64,000 bases of DNA from Tridacna crocea (GCA_943736015.1 OX031070.1:26991673-27055672), one strand, 5' to 3'; shown: positions 1 through 10,497, counted from the first letter of the stretch. Made by a program: numbers and translations. The notes: generated by a model from the sequence alone, not told the origin.

Positions 1-243
1 TATTTTTCATTCAGTTTTCTTGCCATGGCAACCAGAGTTTTTGAAGAAATCAAATTTTTTCAAGGAATTCTGAAGAGGATCATGGCAGGATCATTTCTGT
101 GAAGTTCATCAAAACTGGATGGGTAGTTTCAGAGAAGAAGATGTTTGAAATAAAAGGTAAGGCATGCAAAGATGGACGCACAGACAACGGACACGTGGCC
201 ATGACATTAGCCAGCTGGCCTTTGGCCAATGGAGCTAAAATTC
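1..243 (+). mobile_element. 3' end of a Helentron-like repeat, truncated by the window edge
   Basis: The sequence TTGCCATGGCAACCAGAG and the following text match the end region of the element at 55951-57750. It ends with a hairpin CTGGCCTTTGGCCA and then GGAGCTAAAA, the same hairpin-plus-GAGCTAAA ending. Only the 3' part is in the window. Confidence 0.5.
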
Positions 244-478
244 AAGAAAACTCTGTCAAAACTATGAGATTTGATAATGCACTACCCGATTAAAAATTGG
301 ATGGGTAGTTTCAGAGAAGAAGATGTTTGAAATAAAAGGTAAGGCACGCACAGATGGACGCACAGACAACGGACACGTGGCCATGACATTAGCCAGCTGG
401 CCTTTGGCCAATGAAGCTAAAATTCAAGAAAACTCTGTCAAAACTATGAGATTTGATAATGCACTACCCGATTAAAAT
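117..478 (+). repeat. Tandem duplication, two ~182-bp units
   Basis: Units 117-298 and 299-478 are nearly identical. Visible differences include GCATGCAAAGATGG versus GCACGCACAGATGG and GGAGCT versus GAAGCT. The unit contains the 3' hairpin of the Helentron-like repeat plus downstream flank, so the repeat end itself is duplicated. Confidence 0.85.
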
Positions 479-908
479 ACGAAATGAAAAAAACATCAAA
501 AATGAGAAGGCGTAATAAATGTAGATCTAAAAATCTCTGCTTAAATCTAAATGATCCCTGCCCAAACATTACCATCATAATATCTGAATCGTATATAGCC
601 CTTAAGCTTTCTTTTGCTTCCTGTAAGAAAAGTAAGACATTAAGTGTTGATAAAGTTCACAAAAGATGTCTCCAGACTGAAGCACACCAAATCCAAAGCC
701 AATGTGCAAAAGTAATTAGATTACAGAACAAAATGCTAAAAATACGCTGTTTCTTCATTCAACATCTTTTTATCAAAAATCTGTGTCCCATTCTCTGCTC
801 TCTGTACCAGACAACAAATTGTACACATACAAACTGAAACCATCTTCAAATGATGTAATATTATTAATGTTGCTGAAATGATTATGTAAAAAGCACAAGG
901 CAATATTG

Positions 909-1219
909 TTATACTGCAAAGAAATTTCTCCTGATCTGACTGGTTAACATGCCAAACCAGTTTCCCTTTTGAGTGCCCAGTAAACATCACTACATGTGCA
1001 ACACAACATCCAAAATGGTGGCGTCGACCGATCACCACGCTGCACATTTATGCACCAAACTGCACATTTAAGTGACATGAGTTTCCAATGACGTCAGTTT
1101 TCATTGAATTGGGGCACTCAGAAGGGAATTTCTATTTCGTCAGCATACTCGATTCGTGAAACTATAAAACAGGAAAATTTCCCTAACACGCTTTGAAAGT
1201 TTAAAACTTTGCAGTATAA
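909..1219 (+). mobile_element. TIR element D, copy 1
   Basis: Ends are TTATACTGCAAAG and CTTTGCAGTATAA, an exact 13-base inverted repeat; the outer TA may be a target duplication as in Tc1/mariner-type MITEs. It is about 70-80% similar to 12386-12736 in the same orientation, with shared text such as GTTTTCATTGAATTGGGGCA. Confidence 0.7.
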
Positions 1220-1230
1220 TAAATTTGTTA

Positions 1231-1340
1231 TACGGTCAAGTGGCAGGGGACTTGGAAACTTGTTCACGGCTGTGGCTCGCGGGCGAAATGATTCGCCACA
1301 TCTGTGAACAAGTTTCCAAGTGCCCTACCACCTGACCGTA
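1231..1340. repeat. Inverted repeat beside element D, copy 1
   Basis: TACGGTCAAGTGGCAGGGG at the left pairs imperfectly with CCTACCACCTGACCGTA at the right around a short GC-rich loop. The same unit follows element D copy 2, so the two travel together or form one composite. Confidence 0.7.
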
Positions 1341-2121
1341 CAACTAATAAAGTACATGTATCACAAGCAGCTGTCTAAAGCACAATGATAACACTCCGTA
1401 AGATACTACAGTTCCTTTATTTTTTTGGCAATCAAGCACAAAGACAATACTTGGTATGCCTTTCTACATTACTTTGGACTATCAACCAAGGGCTTCATGT
1501 ACTAATTAGCTGTTCCATGTCCACGAAAAATACTTTCTACATAAGTTCACTTTTAGGCAGCCATATATTTTGAGTTGGTAGCCACAAATCTAAACCAAAG
1601 TGTGAGATAAATCATCTTTATCCCTATCTTCCTTTTAAGTTTCCTTTTTCTTTGACAGCCAAGAATCTTGAATTAGAAGCCAAGTATATGCATAGTATAT
1701 TGGTAGCCAAGTACCTGAATCTCAAACCCCTGAAGAAAGTACAAAGACAGTGATATGCATGCCTAAGCTCCTTTTGTTCTTCTTCAAGGTTGTCATGACT
1801 TTTCAGTTTAGTTTTCTTTCAATGTTTGATGTTAGTGATTTGTGCACTAGACTGTATAACGATTCTAATTAATTTTTCTTTTCAAAAAAGTATGTGTTAA
1901 CTAATGATATTATTACTACAAACACACAACAACCTTGACAAATTTTGGCAAGAACACAATCAATTCATGACTAAATTCTGACCAAAACTGTTTTTTTTTT
2001 TCTAAATAGAAATATTGAATGCATTAGACATGAGAGGACAGATATCTTGTAAGATGAAATTACAAATTGCTGTAAAGCTTGGCATGCAAAGATATTTTCA
2101 ATACATCAGAATGTTACATTT

Positions 2122-2189
2122 TCAGAGGTCTTTTTGCACGAGTATCTGGTGAGCTTGCACAGAATGTGCCATCAGATTGTGGATCTTCA
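2122..2189 (-). CDS. Gene A possible terminal exon
   Basis: A CTACCAG acceptor on the minus strand, joined to the T left by exon 6, opens 22 codons (starting L-K-I-H-N-L-M-A-H) and then TGA at 2124-2122. A competing frame across the same bases reads SEDPQSDGTFCASSPDTRAK and ends at TAA. It looks more protein-like but would need a poor GAAG acceptor. Which is real, or whether the gene continues beyond the window, cannot be decided here. An AATAAA on the minus strand near 1422-1417 could serve polyadenylation. Confidence 0.28.
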
Positions 2190-2405
2190 CTGGTAGAACA
2201 TATCAAACATTGTCCACAGCATTATAATTTGATTTATGTGGATATGTATGGTTTATTTTCCTGGAATAACTTGCCCCAGCTTTGAATTACATGTATATCT
2301 TAACATTAGAAAGAGTAAGTTAATCAAAGAACACCACATAGAAAAATGCACTATCACACAAGACCAAGCAGGTCACATGATCAACATGTGGGATGCACAA
2401 CTTAC

Positions 2406-2498
2406 ACAAACTTTTGTCAATGACTACAGGTTTCACTTCTGACAAAACAGAACTTTTACTACTTGGTTCTGACTTGACTGGAGTTGTAACTTTAACCT
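2406..2498 (-). CDS. Gene A exon 6
   Basis: The acceptor is ACAATTTCAG and the donor TTTGT|GTAAGTTG on the minus strand. The exon completes the G left by exon 5 (GAG, Glu) and stays open for 93 bases: VKVTTPVKSEPSSKSSVLSE then VKPVVIDKSL, with one base (T) left. The sequence is Lys/Ser/Val-rich, and the TPVKSEPSS stretch resembles phosphorylation or sumoylation-type linkers, though that cannot be shown here. The exon lies between clusters of T1 MITEs, none of which overlaps it. Confidence 0.7.
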
Positions 2499-2637
2499 CT
2501 GAAATTGTTTTCATATAAAATTGAATACTATTTTCTCAACTCTAAGTCTGACAAACTGGGGCATAACATATCCCTGTAATTCAATAATTCCAAGGAAATC
2601 ATCACATAAACTATGGATCTATGCCGTGTACCTTGTC

Positions 2638-2859
2638 TTAACTCTTTTATAAACAACCCCTGTTTTTACGACCGTAAGATAGAAGCCTCTTGAAAATATT
2701 GTAGGAAAAAATACTGGTAACCAGCATTTTCTCTTTTTCCCACGATGTTTTCTAACCTGCTGGAAACAAACTTCAAGATTTGAGTTATGTTTATTATGTT
2801 GTCTGCAAGTGCTTTCAAGTTGGGCCAGTCTAAAATTGTGCTGTTTGGTAAAGAGTTAA
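2638..2859 (-). mobile_element. T1 MITE, complete, diverged
   Basis: TTAACTC start and GAGTTAA end. The hairpin core is mismatched on one side (GGAAAAAATACTGG), suggesting an older insertion. Confidence 0.75.
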
Positions 2860-2865
2860 AACCAA

Positions 2866-3093
2866 TTAAACCATTACCACACAATCCCTACTTTTGACCA
2901 CCCTGAGAAAGAAGCCTGTAGAAAACATTGTGGGAAAAGGACAAAATGCTGGTAACCAGCATTTTCTCCTTTTCCCACAGTGTTTTCTACCCTTCACAAA
3001 ACAAATTCAAATTTTCAGTCATTTTTATTTTGTTGTCTGCAAATGCTTTCGATTTGGACAAGCCTAAAATATTGTCATTCGGAAATGAGTTAA
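2866..3093 (-). mobile_element. T1 MITE, complete
   Basis: TTAAACCATTACCACACAAT start and GGAAATGAGTTAA end with an intact hairpin. It begins six bases after the previous copy ends. Confidence 0.85.
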
Positions 3094-3261
3094 AGAAAAC
3101 GCTCTATTCTTGTATGGTAAAAAGTTAACATGTCTTTAAAATATAACCTCAATATTGTGGTCGGACAACTCTTATAAGATGACATTATACTAAAGTTATC
3201 CTACATGAAAGCACCTACAGATGAAATGTGACTGAAATAAAAGGATGTGTGTAAAGAGGAT

Positions 3262-3490
3262 TTAACCCATTACCACACAATCCCTACTTTTGATGCCCCT
3301 GAGAAAGTAGCCTTTGGAAAACATTGTGAGAAAAGGAGAAAATGCTGGTAACCAGCATTTTCTCCTTTTCCCACAATGTTTTCTACCCTTCATACAGTAC
3401 AGTTAAAATTTTCAGTCACTTTTATTCTGTTGTCTGCAAATGCTTTCAATTTGGACAAGTCTATAGTACTGTCGTTTGGTAATAAGTTAA
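3262..3490 (-). mobile_element. T1 MITE, complete
   Basis: Ends are TTAACCCATTACCACACAA and GGTAATAAGTTAA. The hairpin is near perfect. Confidence 0.85.
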
Positions 3491-3496
3491 GAAGTA

Positions 3497-3639
3497 GTGA
3501 CCAGCATTTTCTCCTTTAACCACAATGTTTTCAACCCTTCATAAAACAAATTTCAAATTTTCAGTCACTTTTACTTTTCTGTTTCCAAATGCTTTTGATC
3601 TGGACAAACCTAAGATTTTGTCATTGGGTAATGAGTTAA
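3497..3639 (-). mobile_element. T1 MITE, 5'-truncated
   Basis: Starts inside the hairpin (ACCAGCATTTTCTCC) and runs to TAATGAGTTAA. The missing half is consistent with deletion through the palindrome. Confidence 0.75.
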
Positions 3640-3866
3640 CTCTTTACCAAACAACAAGATTTTGTACCATTCCAAATTCAAAGCATTTGCAGATGACAAA
3701 ATAATTGTGACTCAAATACTGAAATTTGTTTTGGAAAGAACAGAAAACATTGTAGGAAAAGGAGAAAATGCTAGTAACCAGCATTTTCTCCTTTTCCCAT
3801 ACTGTTTTCACATGGCCTCTTTCTAAAGGTCGTTAAAAGTCAGGATAATGTTTGGTAAAGAGTTAA
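3636..3866 (+). mobile_element. T1 MITE, complete, opposite orientation
   Basis: TTAACTCTTTACCAAACAA to GGTAAAGAGTTAA. Its first TTAA is also the last TTAA of the truncated copy to the left. Confidence 0.85.
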
Positions 3867-4085
3867 ACCCCCTTTTGGCAAATCACTGCTCACTCATTTT
3901 TTCTCAAAAGCTGGAAAACAAAGGGACCAGCATATCCACAGTGTTTTCGAGACTTTTCATTCTCAGGGTCATTAACTTTCGAACTGTTTGTTCTAGGCTT
4001 TCACTAATGTACTAAAAGACAAAAAGATAAATGAACAAAAATTAAAGAATATCTACCTCTGTTGATAGATAGACAGTATACTTAC

Positions 4086-4186
4086 CAACACCTGTGACAG
4101 GAAGTCTATGACCGTCCCCTACATCATTCTGACTGTCCCCATCTAAGGAGCTGGGAGAGCCAGGTCGACCCTCTGTCCCACTGACT
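4086..4186 (-). CDS. Gene A exon 5
   Basis: The acceptor is CTTTCACAG and the donor TGTTG|GTAAGTAT on the minus strand. Completing the GA from exon 4 with A gives Glu, then an open frame: VSGTEGRPGSPSSLDGDSQN followed by DVGDGHRLPVTGV, with one base (G) left over. The exon is rich in Gly, Ser, Asp and Pro, continuing the disordered character. It is separated from exon 4 by an inferred 15.6-kb intron filled with transposons. The phase agreement across that distance is the main evidence for linkage; an intervening exon whose length is a multiple of three cannot be excluded. Confidence 0.72.
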
Positions 4187-4350
4187 CTGTGAAAGAATTA
4201 GAACACTGATCATTAATCAGTGATGACCTTGAATTTTCCTTTCATTTTCCCATTCCAACACATGCAATTTTCTAGACATACAGCTACTTAATGATACAAC
4301 TGCATAGGCTTCTGTTTTAAAACTGGCAACCAATGGAAATACCTATCAAA

Positions 4351-4836
4351 GGGCGTATTATTTTCACTGCTCCGGACATGTTCTAGGTCAATGGAGTATT
4401 TCGGAACACTGTGCTGTGTTCTTCAGAACATGTTCTGACTGTTCTAAATCATATTGAGGTGTAGCACACCTGCAGAATGGTTGCTAGGTGATACAAGATG
4501 GCTGAAAGATGGACAATTCTTTATGGCCAAACTTGCAATTGTTTTTCTTACAATATGAACGCCATAAATAGGAGCATCGTAGACTTATCTCTACTTCCTC
4601 TCCACAGCTAATCATATCCTCCACTAACACAGCTAAGACAGTAGCTCTTGTGAAGAGCCATCATGGCAATGTATTTCATTTCAATGTGGTTTAGAACAAT
4701 GTTCTGAACATGCTCCATTCAGAGCATACTTCCAGAACAGTGTATACATGTATTCTGAAATATTCCTTTCGCACATTCCAGAACAGCTTCTAGGAAAACA
4801 GAACATTGTGCCAGAACAGTAGAAAGGAATACGCCC
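4351..4836. mobile_element. TIR element with GGGCGTATT ends
   Basis: The left end GGGCGTATTATTTTCACTG and right end AGTAGAAAGGAATACGCCC are imperfect inverted repeats of about 20 bases. The inside is rich in variants of GAACATGTTC/CAGAACA. No reading frame of note. AAA flanks both ends and could be a short target duplication. Confidence 0.65.
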
Positions 4837-5025
4837 AAAATGTGTATAATGTAAGCACTGAAAGTGTTGTCAGAGATAAAACAAAAGTGAGAGCACTTAC
4901 AGAAACTGAACTAACTGAAATATTTCACATCAGAGCTATGTCAACATATAAGCTTCAGTTGGTTTCAGTAAACTCTTGTGTCTTAGCAGTTTTAATTTTT
5001 GAGGCATGCTCTGGCAAAAGGAGGT

Positions 5026-5251
5026 TTAACCCCTTACCAAACAATCCTTGGTTTTAACGACCCTGAGATAAAAGCCTTTTGAAAACATTGTGGGAAAAGG
5101 AGCAAAGGCTGATAACCAGCATTTCTCCTATTCCCACAAAATTTTCAACTCTGTTGGGAACAAATTTCAATTTTTGAGTTTTGTTTTTTTTGTCATCTAC
5201 AAGTGCTTTCAATTTGGACCAGTCCAAAATTTTGTCATTTGGTAAACGGTG
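5026..5251 (-). mobile_element. T1 MITE, right end degraded
   Basis: TTAACCCCTTACCAAACAA start. The right end reads GGTAAACGGTGAC instead of a TTAA, so the terminal site is lost. Confidence 0.8.
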
Positions 5252-5528
5252 ACTGCATTTCCGAGATGGATCATACCAACCTGGTATTCACATAATAATG
5301 GTTCAATAAAATCTGTTTTGTCCGACAGCTGGCAGAATCCTATAATAGAAGGGTCCTTAGACAAGCAAAAAATTTACAAGAAGTAAAAAGTTTCACCCAG
5401 GTCAGCTATTGCAGACTGCTCAAGCTGACTTTAGGACCACTACTTTTTTGCAGATGAATTAAACCCCCTTTTTATAGAGTATGGGTCATTTGATGGAAAA
5501 CTGTAGAATAAAGGGCATCAATGGACTT

Positions 5529-5762
5529 TTAACCCTTTACCACACAACAAGATTTTAGTCCTGTCGGAACTGAAAGCATTTGCTGATGACAGTTTCAATA
5601 CGGCTCATATGAAATTAATATTCTTTGATACTGTAGGGTAGAAAACATTGTGGGAAAAGGAGAAAATGCTGGTTACCAACATTTTCTCCTTTTCCCACAA
5701 TGTTTTCAAAAGCCTTCTCTTTCAGGGGAGTTAAAAGTTGTCATTGTGTGGTAAAGGGTCAA
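5529..5762 (+). mobile_element. T1 MITE, complete
   Basis: TTAACCCTTTACCACACAA to GTGGTAAAGGGTCAA (one base off TTAA). The core is a good hairpin. Confidence 0.85.
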
Positions 5763-5924
5763 CCTTCAATTGGTTTACAAGCTAGCGAGATCAAATTGCA
5801 GAAATTTTCAGCAAGGACATTGATTTGTCTTCGACTTGTGGAGTAGTTTATAGATAAAATAATCCTGTCCAACACCAGTCGTGTTTTGCAAATATCAAAA
5901 TCCATTAAGGATTTTGAAAATGGT

Positions 5925-6102
5925 TTAAGACTTTATCACACAATATCTCGAGTTTCAACAACCCTGAGAAAGAAGCCTTTGGAAAAAATTGTGGAAAAAG
6001 AAGAAAATGCTGGTAACCAGCATTTTCTTCTTTTTCCACAATGTTTTCTATCCCATCAAAGACAAATTTCTGCAAATGCATTCAATTTGGACCAGTCTTA
6101 AA
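5925..6102 (-). mobile_element. T1 MITE, right arm shortened
   Basis: Complete left arm and hairpin (variant GAAGAAAATGCTGG / CCAGCATTTTCTTC). About 50 bases of the right arm are missing. Confidence 0.75.
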
Positions 6103-6416
6103 TGAGAATCAGTAATGTCAAATGGAAATGAACTCTCTGATCAGATGATTTTGTAAGGTTGTGTGACTGAAAAAAGGCTTTTTTTATCTTTAAAACTGAT
6201 AATTTTTGGACTACAAAATGATACATGCAATATCTCATATTAGGCAGAACATAATATTCTCTTAATTATTAAAATAATTCATTATACGTGAACACTCTGC
6301 AATTGTCACCTAGAAAGCTTGATAGTGTTCAAATCTAACCATGTTGTGGTACAATATGCAAGAAGGATAAATGAACACAGCATGTGTCATTAAGAGAATA
6401 AAAGTTATTTCCCTTT

Positions 6417-6645
6417 TCACCCCTTACCACACAATCCCAACAATCAACAACCCTAAGAAAGGAAACTTTTGAAAACATTTTGGGAAAAGGAGAAAATGCT
6501 GGTAACCAGCATTTTCTCCTTTTCCCACAATGTTTTCAACCCTTCCAAAAACAATTTTTTCATGTTTTGAGTCAAATTTATTTTGTCATCTACAGTGCTT
6601 TCAATTTGAAAAGGTCTAAAGATTTGTTGTTTGATAAAGAGTTGA
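6417..6645 (-). mobile_element. T1 MITE, ends mutated
   Basis: Recognisable arms and an intact hairpin. The terminal TTAA sites read TCAC and TTGA. Confidence 0.75.
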
Positions 6646-6685
6646 TATTATTCTAACTTAACTCTTTCCCACATGATCATGTCTT

Positions 6686-6820
6686 TTAACCCTTTACCAA
6701 ACGACAAAACTTCTACCATTCACAAAACAAATTTCAAATTCTCAGTCACTTTTATTTTGTCATCTGCAAATGGTTTTGATTTGGAGAAGCAAAAAATATT
6801 GTTATTTGGTAATGAGTTAA
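6686..6820 (-). mobile_element. T1 MITE lacking the hairpin
   Basis: Has both TTAA ends (TTAACCCTTTACCAAACG and GGTAATGAGTTAA) but the left arm joins straight to the right arm, with the whole core palindrome deleted. Confidence 0.75.
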
Positions 6821-6910
6821 TTTGTTAACAATAGCATAGCTGTTGTTGACTTGCATTATTTCAAACGTGCAAACAACACTTGTATATCATGCAAACTGTT
6901 ACAGTATTAT

Positions 6911-7408
6911 ATATCAAGGGTGACAACCTACGTCATAGCAGAGGTGTCGGAATGGCCTCCATTTTGTGCACAAAGTGCAGATTAATAACTTTAAAAAGAC
7001 ATATGTATCTAAAATTTACTTAGAATACCTACTTCATCTGGTGACGGTAAATATATTTGTCCTATTTGTGAAATCAAAATGCCATGAAATAATGTTGTAG
7101 CTCTAAACACTTCAACACAATAATTATTCTTAACGGCATTGTATACGACATCTATTTTCAAATCGCACATGTGTCAAAGGCTTCGAAAATTGTGCGGATG
7201 TAATTGCCAAATCAACGAAACTAATGAACAAAAAATTATTTTTTTTTATACGAAAAAAGTTGTCAGGTACCATATGCAGTGCTTTGTTTGGACAGATCTC
7301 CAATAACTATAATGTACAAGCTTAAAAACTTACCTTTTTAAACTAAAATGGCGGATTTAAAATGTCTCCAATGATGTATGCTACAAAGCAGGTTGTTACC
7401 CCTGAATA
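6911..7408. mobile_element. TIR element with GGGTAACAACCT-type ends
   Basis: ATATCAAGGGTGACAACCT at the left and GGTTGTTACCCCTGAATAT at the right are imperfect inverted repeats. Subterminal segments about the CCATTTTG / AAAATGG motif also mirror each other. About 500 bases, no coding potential. Confidence 0.6.
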
Positions 7409-7724
7409 TATGAACATGGAAATACACCAGTGTCAACTCTCTACCAAAATGATACTGGGGACTAAGCTATCAAAAATATTGACAGATTAGTAACAGTCGG
7501 TATTTTCCGCTTTTCCAACAATATTTCGATACCGTTGAAAGACTAATTTCAGCATAAGAAAAACACTAAAGATGTCAGCAAAATGCCCTTAATCTGACCA
7601 AATCTAAAATTTGCTTTTAGTATAGGGGTTGATATACTGAACTGCTAAAGAAATGTCATGCATTTTCTTTATCTTTACTGGTAACAAGGTGCCAGGAGAA
7701 TGATATAAATATGTCTTGAATACT

Positions 7725-7953
7725 TTAACCCATTACCACACAATCCCTACCTTTTGAAGCTCCCGTAAAAGAGGCCATTTGAAAAAATTGTGGGAAAAGG
7801 AGAAAATGCTGGTAACCAGCATTTTCTCCTTTTCCCACAATGTTTTCTACCCTTCACAAAACAAATTTTAAAATTTCAGTTGCTTTTATTTTGTCATCTG
7901 CAAATGCTTTTGATACGGACAAGTCAAAATAATGTTGTCCTATGATGAGTTAA
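7725..7953 (-). mobile_element. T1 MITE, complete
   Basis: TTAACCCATTACCACACAA to GATGAGTTAA. Perfect hairpin core. Confidence 0.85.
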
Positions 7954-8196
7954 AGATTGAAAAGTAATGCAAATGTCAAATACAAATATCACACTAGATG
8001 CAGGGCAAAGGGCATTATATCATCTATCAATGTTCTGTATGTAAGCCAACAGCACTGATGACAAAGGCAGCTGTACATAGACATTATAGTGAATGGATTG
8101 CTTGTTAAGGAGTCTTCCTGATGGCTGGCAGTGCCAGGATTAATGCTGTCTTGTCAGTCTTGGTGATGTGTCAGACCTGGTCCTCAGTGAGATCTG

Positions 8197-8465
8197 GTTG
8201 GTTGGTTGGTTATGTTGGGGTTAAACGCCACTTTAACAGCTAAGGTCATATCATGGCGGTCAGTGATGCACATGTGTTTCCAAGCTTTCTCACACCGGTA
8301 CTAACACTACTTTCTTTCCAAAGCCACTGACTACTTTTCTCACTTGCTTCAGCAGTGGTGAGAGGCAAAAATACACTGGAAAGAAAGTTTGCCTCAACCG
8401 GGTATTGAACTCGAAACCACCAGGTCATGAGTCCAACACGCTTACCACTCAGCAACCCGAGCAGG
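8197..8465 (-). mobile_element. tRNA-derived SINE, intact, 14-bp target duplication
   Basis: On the minus strand the head reads GGGTTGCTGAGTGGTAAGC (A-box-like) and GTTTCGAGTTCAATACC (B-box-like), the internal Pol III promoter of tRNA-derived SINEs. The tail is a run of AACC units. CTCAGTGAGATCTG flanks it exactly on both sides (8183-8196 and 8466-8479), which is the expected mark of LINE-driven insertion. The body is open for 69 codons by chance. Confidence 0.85.
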
Positions 8466-8581
8466 CTCAGTGAGATCTGTGACTGTAGGTTGTTAGCTGT
8501 CTTTCAATACGTAGTGCCTGCTTTAATGCAAACCATGGCTTGATGTCACAGACTGTTGGCAATCTAGGCATTTTGATACAG

Positions 8582-8810
8582 TTAAGCCTTTACAATACAA
8601 CAAAATTTTGGACTGGACCAAACTGAAAGCACTTGCAGACAACAAAATAAACATAACTCAAAAATTGAAATTTGTTTCCATAAGGGTAGAAAGCATTGTG
8701 GGAAAAGGAGAAAATGCTGGTAACCAGCATTTTCTCCTTTTCCCACAATGCTTTCAAAAGGCTTCCAACTCAGGGTCATAAAAACCATGGATTGCTTGGT
8801 AAAGGGTTAA
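8582..8810 (+). mobile_element. T1 MITE, complete
   Basis: TTAAGCCTTTACAATACAA to GGTAAAGGGTTAA with a perfect hairpin. Confidence 0.87.
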
Positions 8811-8863
8811 GATAAAAACTGAATGAGAGTCTGCGAGTTAATTTCAGTGTTGTTAGGAAAAAC

Positions 8864-9264
8864 CATCTTCGCCAGCCAAATTTATGATCACTACGTGGAT
8901 CTTACCTTGGCGGATTGAGCTTGATTTTTACAACCCCCTGATACGCCTTTTCATTGGATGCAGCCAGCTCTAGCTGCATCGAATAAAATCGCTCGTAGCA
9001 TTTCATCTTTGATAAAAATAGAACACGGTCTCTACCTTTCGAATAATAGGTAAAACATGGAAACCCAAGTGGATGTCTGCTTATCGCTTCATGTGTATTC
9101 GTAAGCGGGTTGTAAAACGATATTTCATTTGCTTTTAGAAATATGATGTAAAGGGGAGTAATTACCAGCATCCAATAGAGGGCGCATCGCAGGAATCTCG
9201 AAATCGGGCTCAATCAGCCAAGGTAAGATCCACGTAGTGATCGTAAACTTGGCTCGCGAAGATG
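8864..9264 (-). mobile_element. Mutator-like short element M, copy 1, with ~103-codon ORF
   Basis: Inverted repeats start CATCTTCGCCAGCC at the left and end GGCTCGCGAAGATG at the right and extend over the GATCACTACGTGGATCTTAC segment. AGGAAAAAC is duplicated exactly on both sides (8855-8863, 9265-9273). A 9-bp duplication with long TIRs is typical of Mutator/MULE transposons. The minus strand (9213-8902) is open for 103 codons from ATG: residues include ALYWMLVITPLYIIFLKANE, SFYNPLTNTHEAISRHP and SKMKCYERF. The same frame is recognisable in other copies. No transposase motif is visible; the function, if any, is unknown. Confidence 0.8.
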
Positions 9265-9507
9265 AGGAAAAACATGTGCATCAAAAGTATTTGTTGCCAT
9301 GTTGTGATGGTGAATTTTCAGTATCTGAGTTTTTATTTTGAAATTTGTTCGTTTAAGGGGCTAAAAATGATGTGGAACAAGACATACTAGTTTCATTTTA
9401 CCAATTTGTGCCAAAGGAAAAACAGCATTTTTAGCAAAACTTACCAGAAAATTTAATACATGTAACTAAAAGTATGGCTTCTTTTGCAGTTCAGTTTAAA
9501 ACAAGAG

Positions 9508-9731
9508 TTAACTCTTTACCAAACAACAAAATTTTAGACTGGTCCAAATTGGAAGCATTTGCAGACAACAAAATAAACATGATCAAAAATTGAAACTTGA
9601 TTTTAGTAGAGCAGAAAACGTTGTTGGAAAAGGAGAATTATGGTGGTAACCAGCATTTTCTCCTATTCCTACAATGTTTTCAGAAGGCTTCTTCCTCTAG
9701 GTCATACCAGGGATTGTTTGGTAAAGGATGA
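9508..9731 (+). mobile_element. T1 MITE, right TTAA lost
   Basis: TTAACTCTTTACCAAACAA start. The end reads GGTAAAGGATGA. The hairpin has several mismatches. Confidence 0.75.
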
Positions 9732-10002
9732 TAAACATACAGGTACGTGTATTTCATACACAAGGTTAATATTTTGCAAGGCAAGGTTAGCACTTCAAGG
9801 GCCATAGGTAGAGACATGAGCCTTGCAGAATGCATAAATCAAGATTGGACTGCACAGATCATGTTGCCTGGTCCTAGATCTATATTGTCTCATTGTTTAC
9901 TCAAATGTATCTGATCAAAATCTGAGTTTTAGTTGACTCTATTTTCAACAGTTAGCGGAGGTCTGGTTTATATACTCAGCATTGAAAAAGTTTATATCAC
10001 AT

Positions 10003-10497
10003 GCCAAGGATGACGATCCACAACACTACTCTACCCTTGGCAGATCAAGCTTGATTTCGACATTCCTGCGATATGCATTTTCATTGATTGCAGCCAGCTC
10101 TAACTGCGTAAATCAAATTGCTCATAGCATTTCATCTTAGATAAAAATAGAACAGTGAATGTTGCCACCTTTTGGGTAAAAACAGAAGGTAAACTTGGGT
10201 ACCTCCGTGGATGTGTGCACAATCTGTAATTATTCATTACCGAAAAAACATACACGAACAATATTAACAGTGTGATCAATCAATTATCTGAGGTTTAAGG
10301 CTATTCCAGCACCTGACGATGGAATCGAAGTATGTTTGTGGGTATTGCTTCATGCTGAATTATTGTATTCTTAAGCGGTTGGTAAAATGATAAATTTATT
10401 GGCAGTAAGAAATGAAATGTAAAGGGGGATAATAACAAGCATCCAATTGGGGGCGTATCCCTGGAATATCAAAATCGGGCTCGAGCTGCCAAGGTAA
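10003..10497 (-). mobile_element. Mutator-like element M, copy 2, decayed
   Basis: Same internal text as copy 1 (GCAGCCAGCTCTAACTGC, AATCGGGCTCGAGCTGCC) but with about 100 extra bases near 10210-10320, and the long frame is broken by stops. Ends are eroded. Confidence 0.7.

Larger units (their letters stand above)
2499..4085 (-). other. Gene A intron 5
   Basis: Nearly the whole intron is T1 MITEs set end to end (2638-3866), several touching or sharing TTAA sites, followed by a decayed remnant at 3863-3972 that keeps only scraps of the hairpin. Confidence 0.6.

Noticed and set aside
8246-8455. 69-codon frame on the minus strand
   Set aside because: It lies inside the tRNA-derived SINE and begins at the tRNA-like head.
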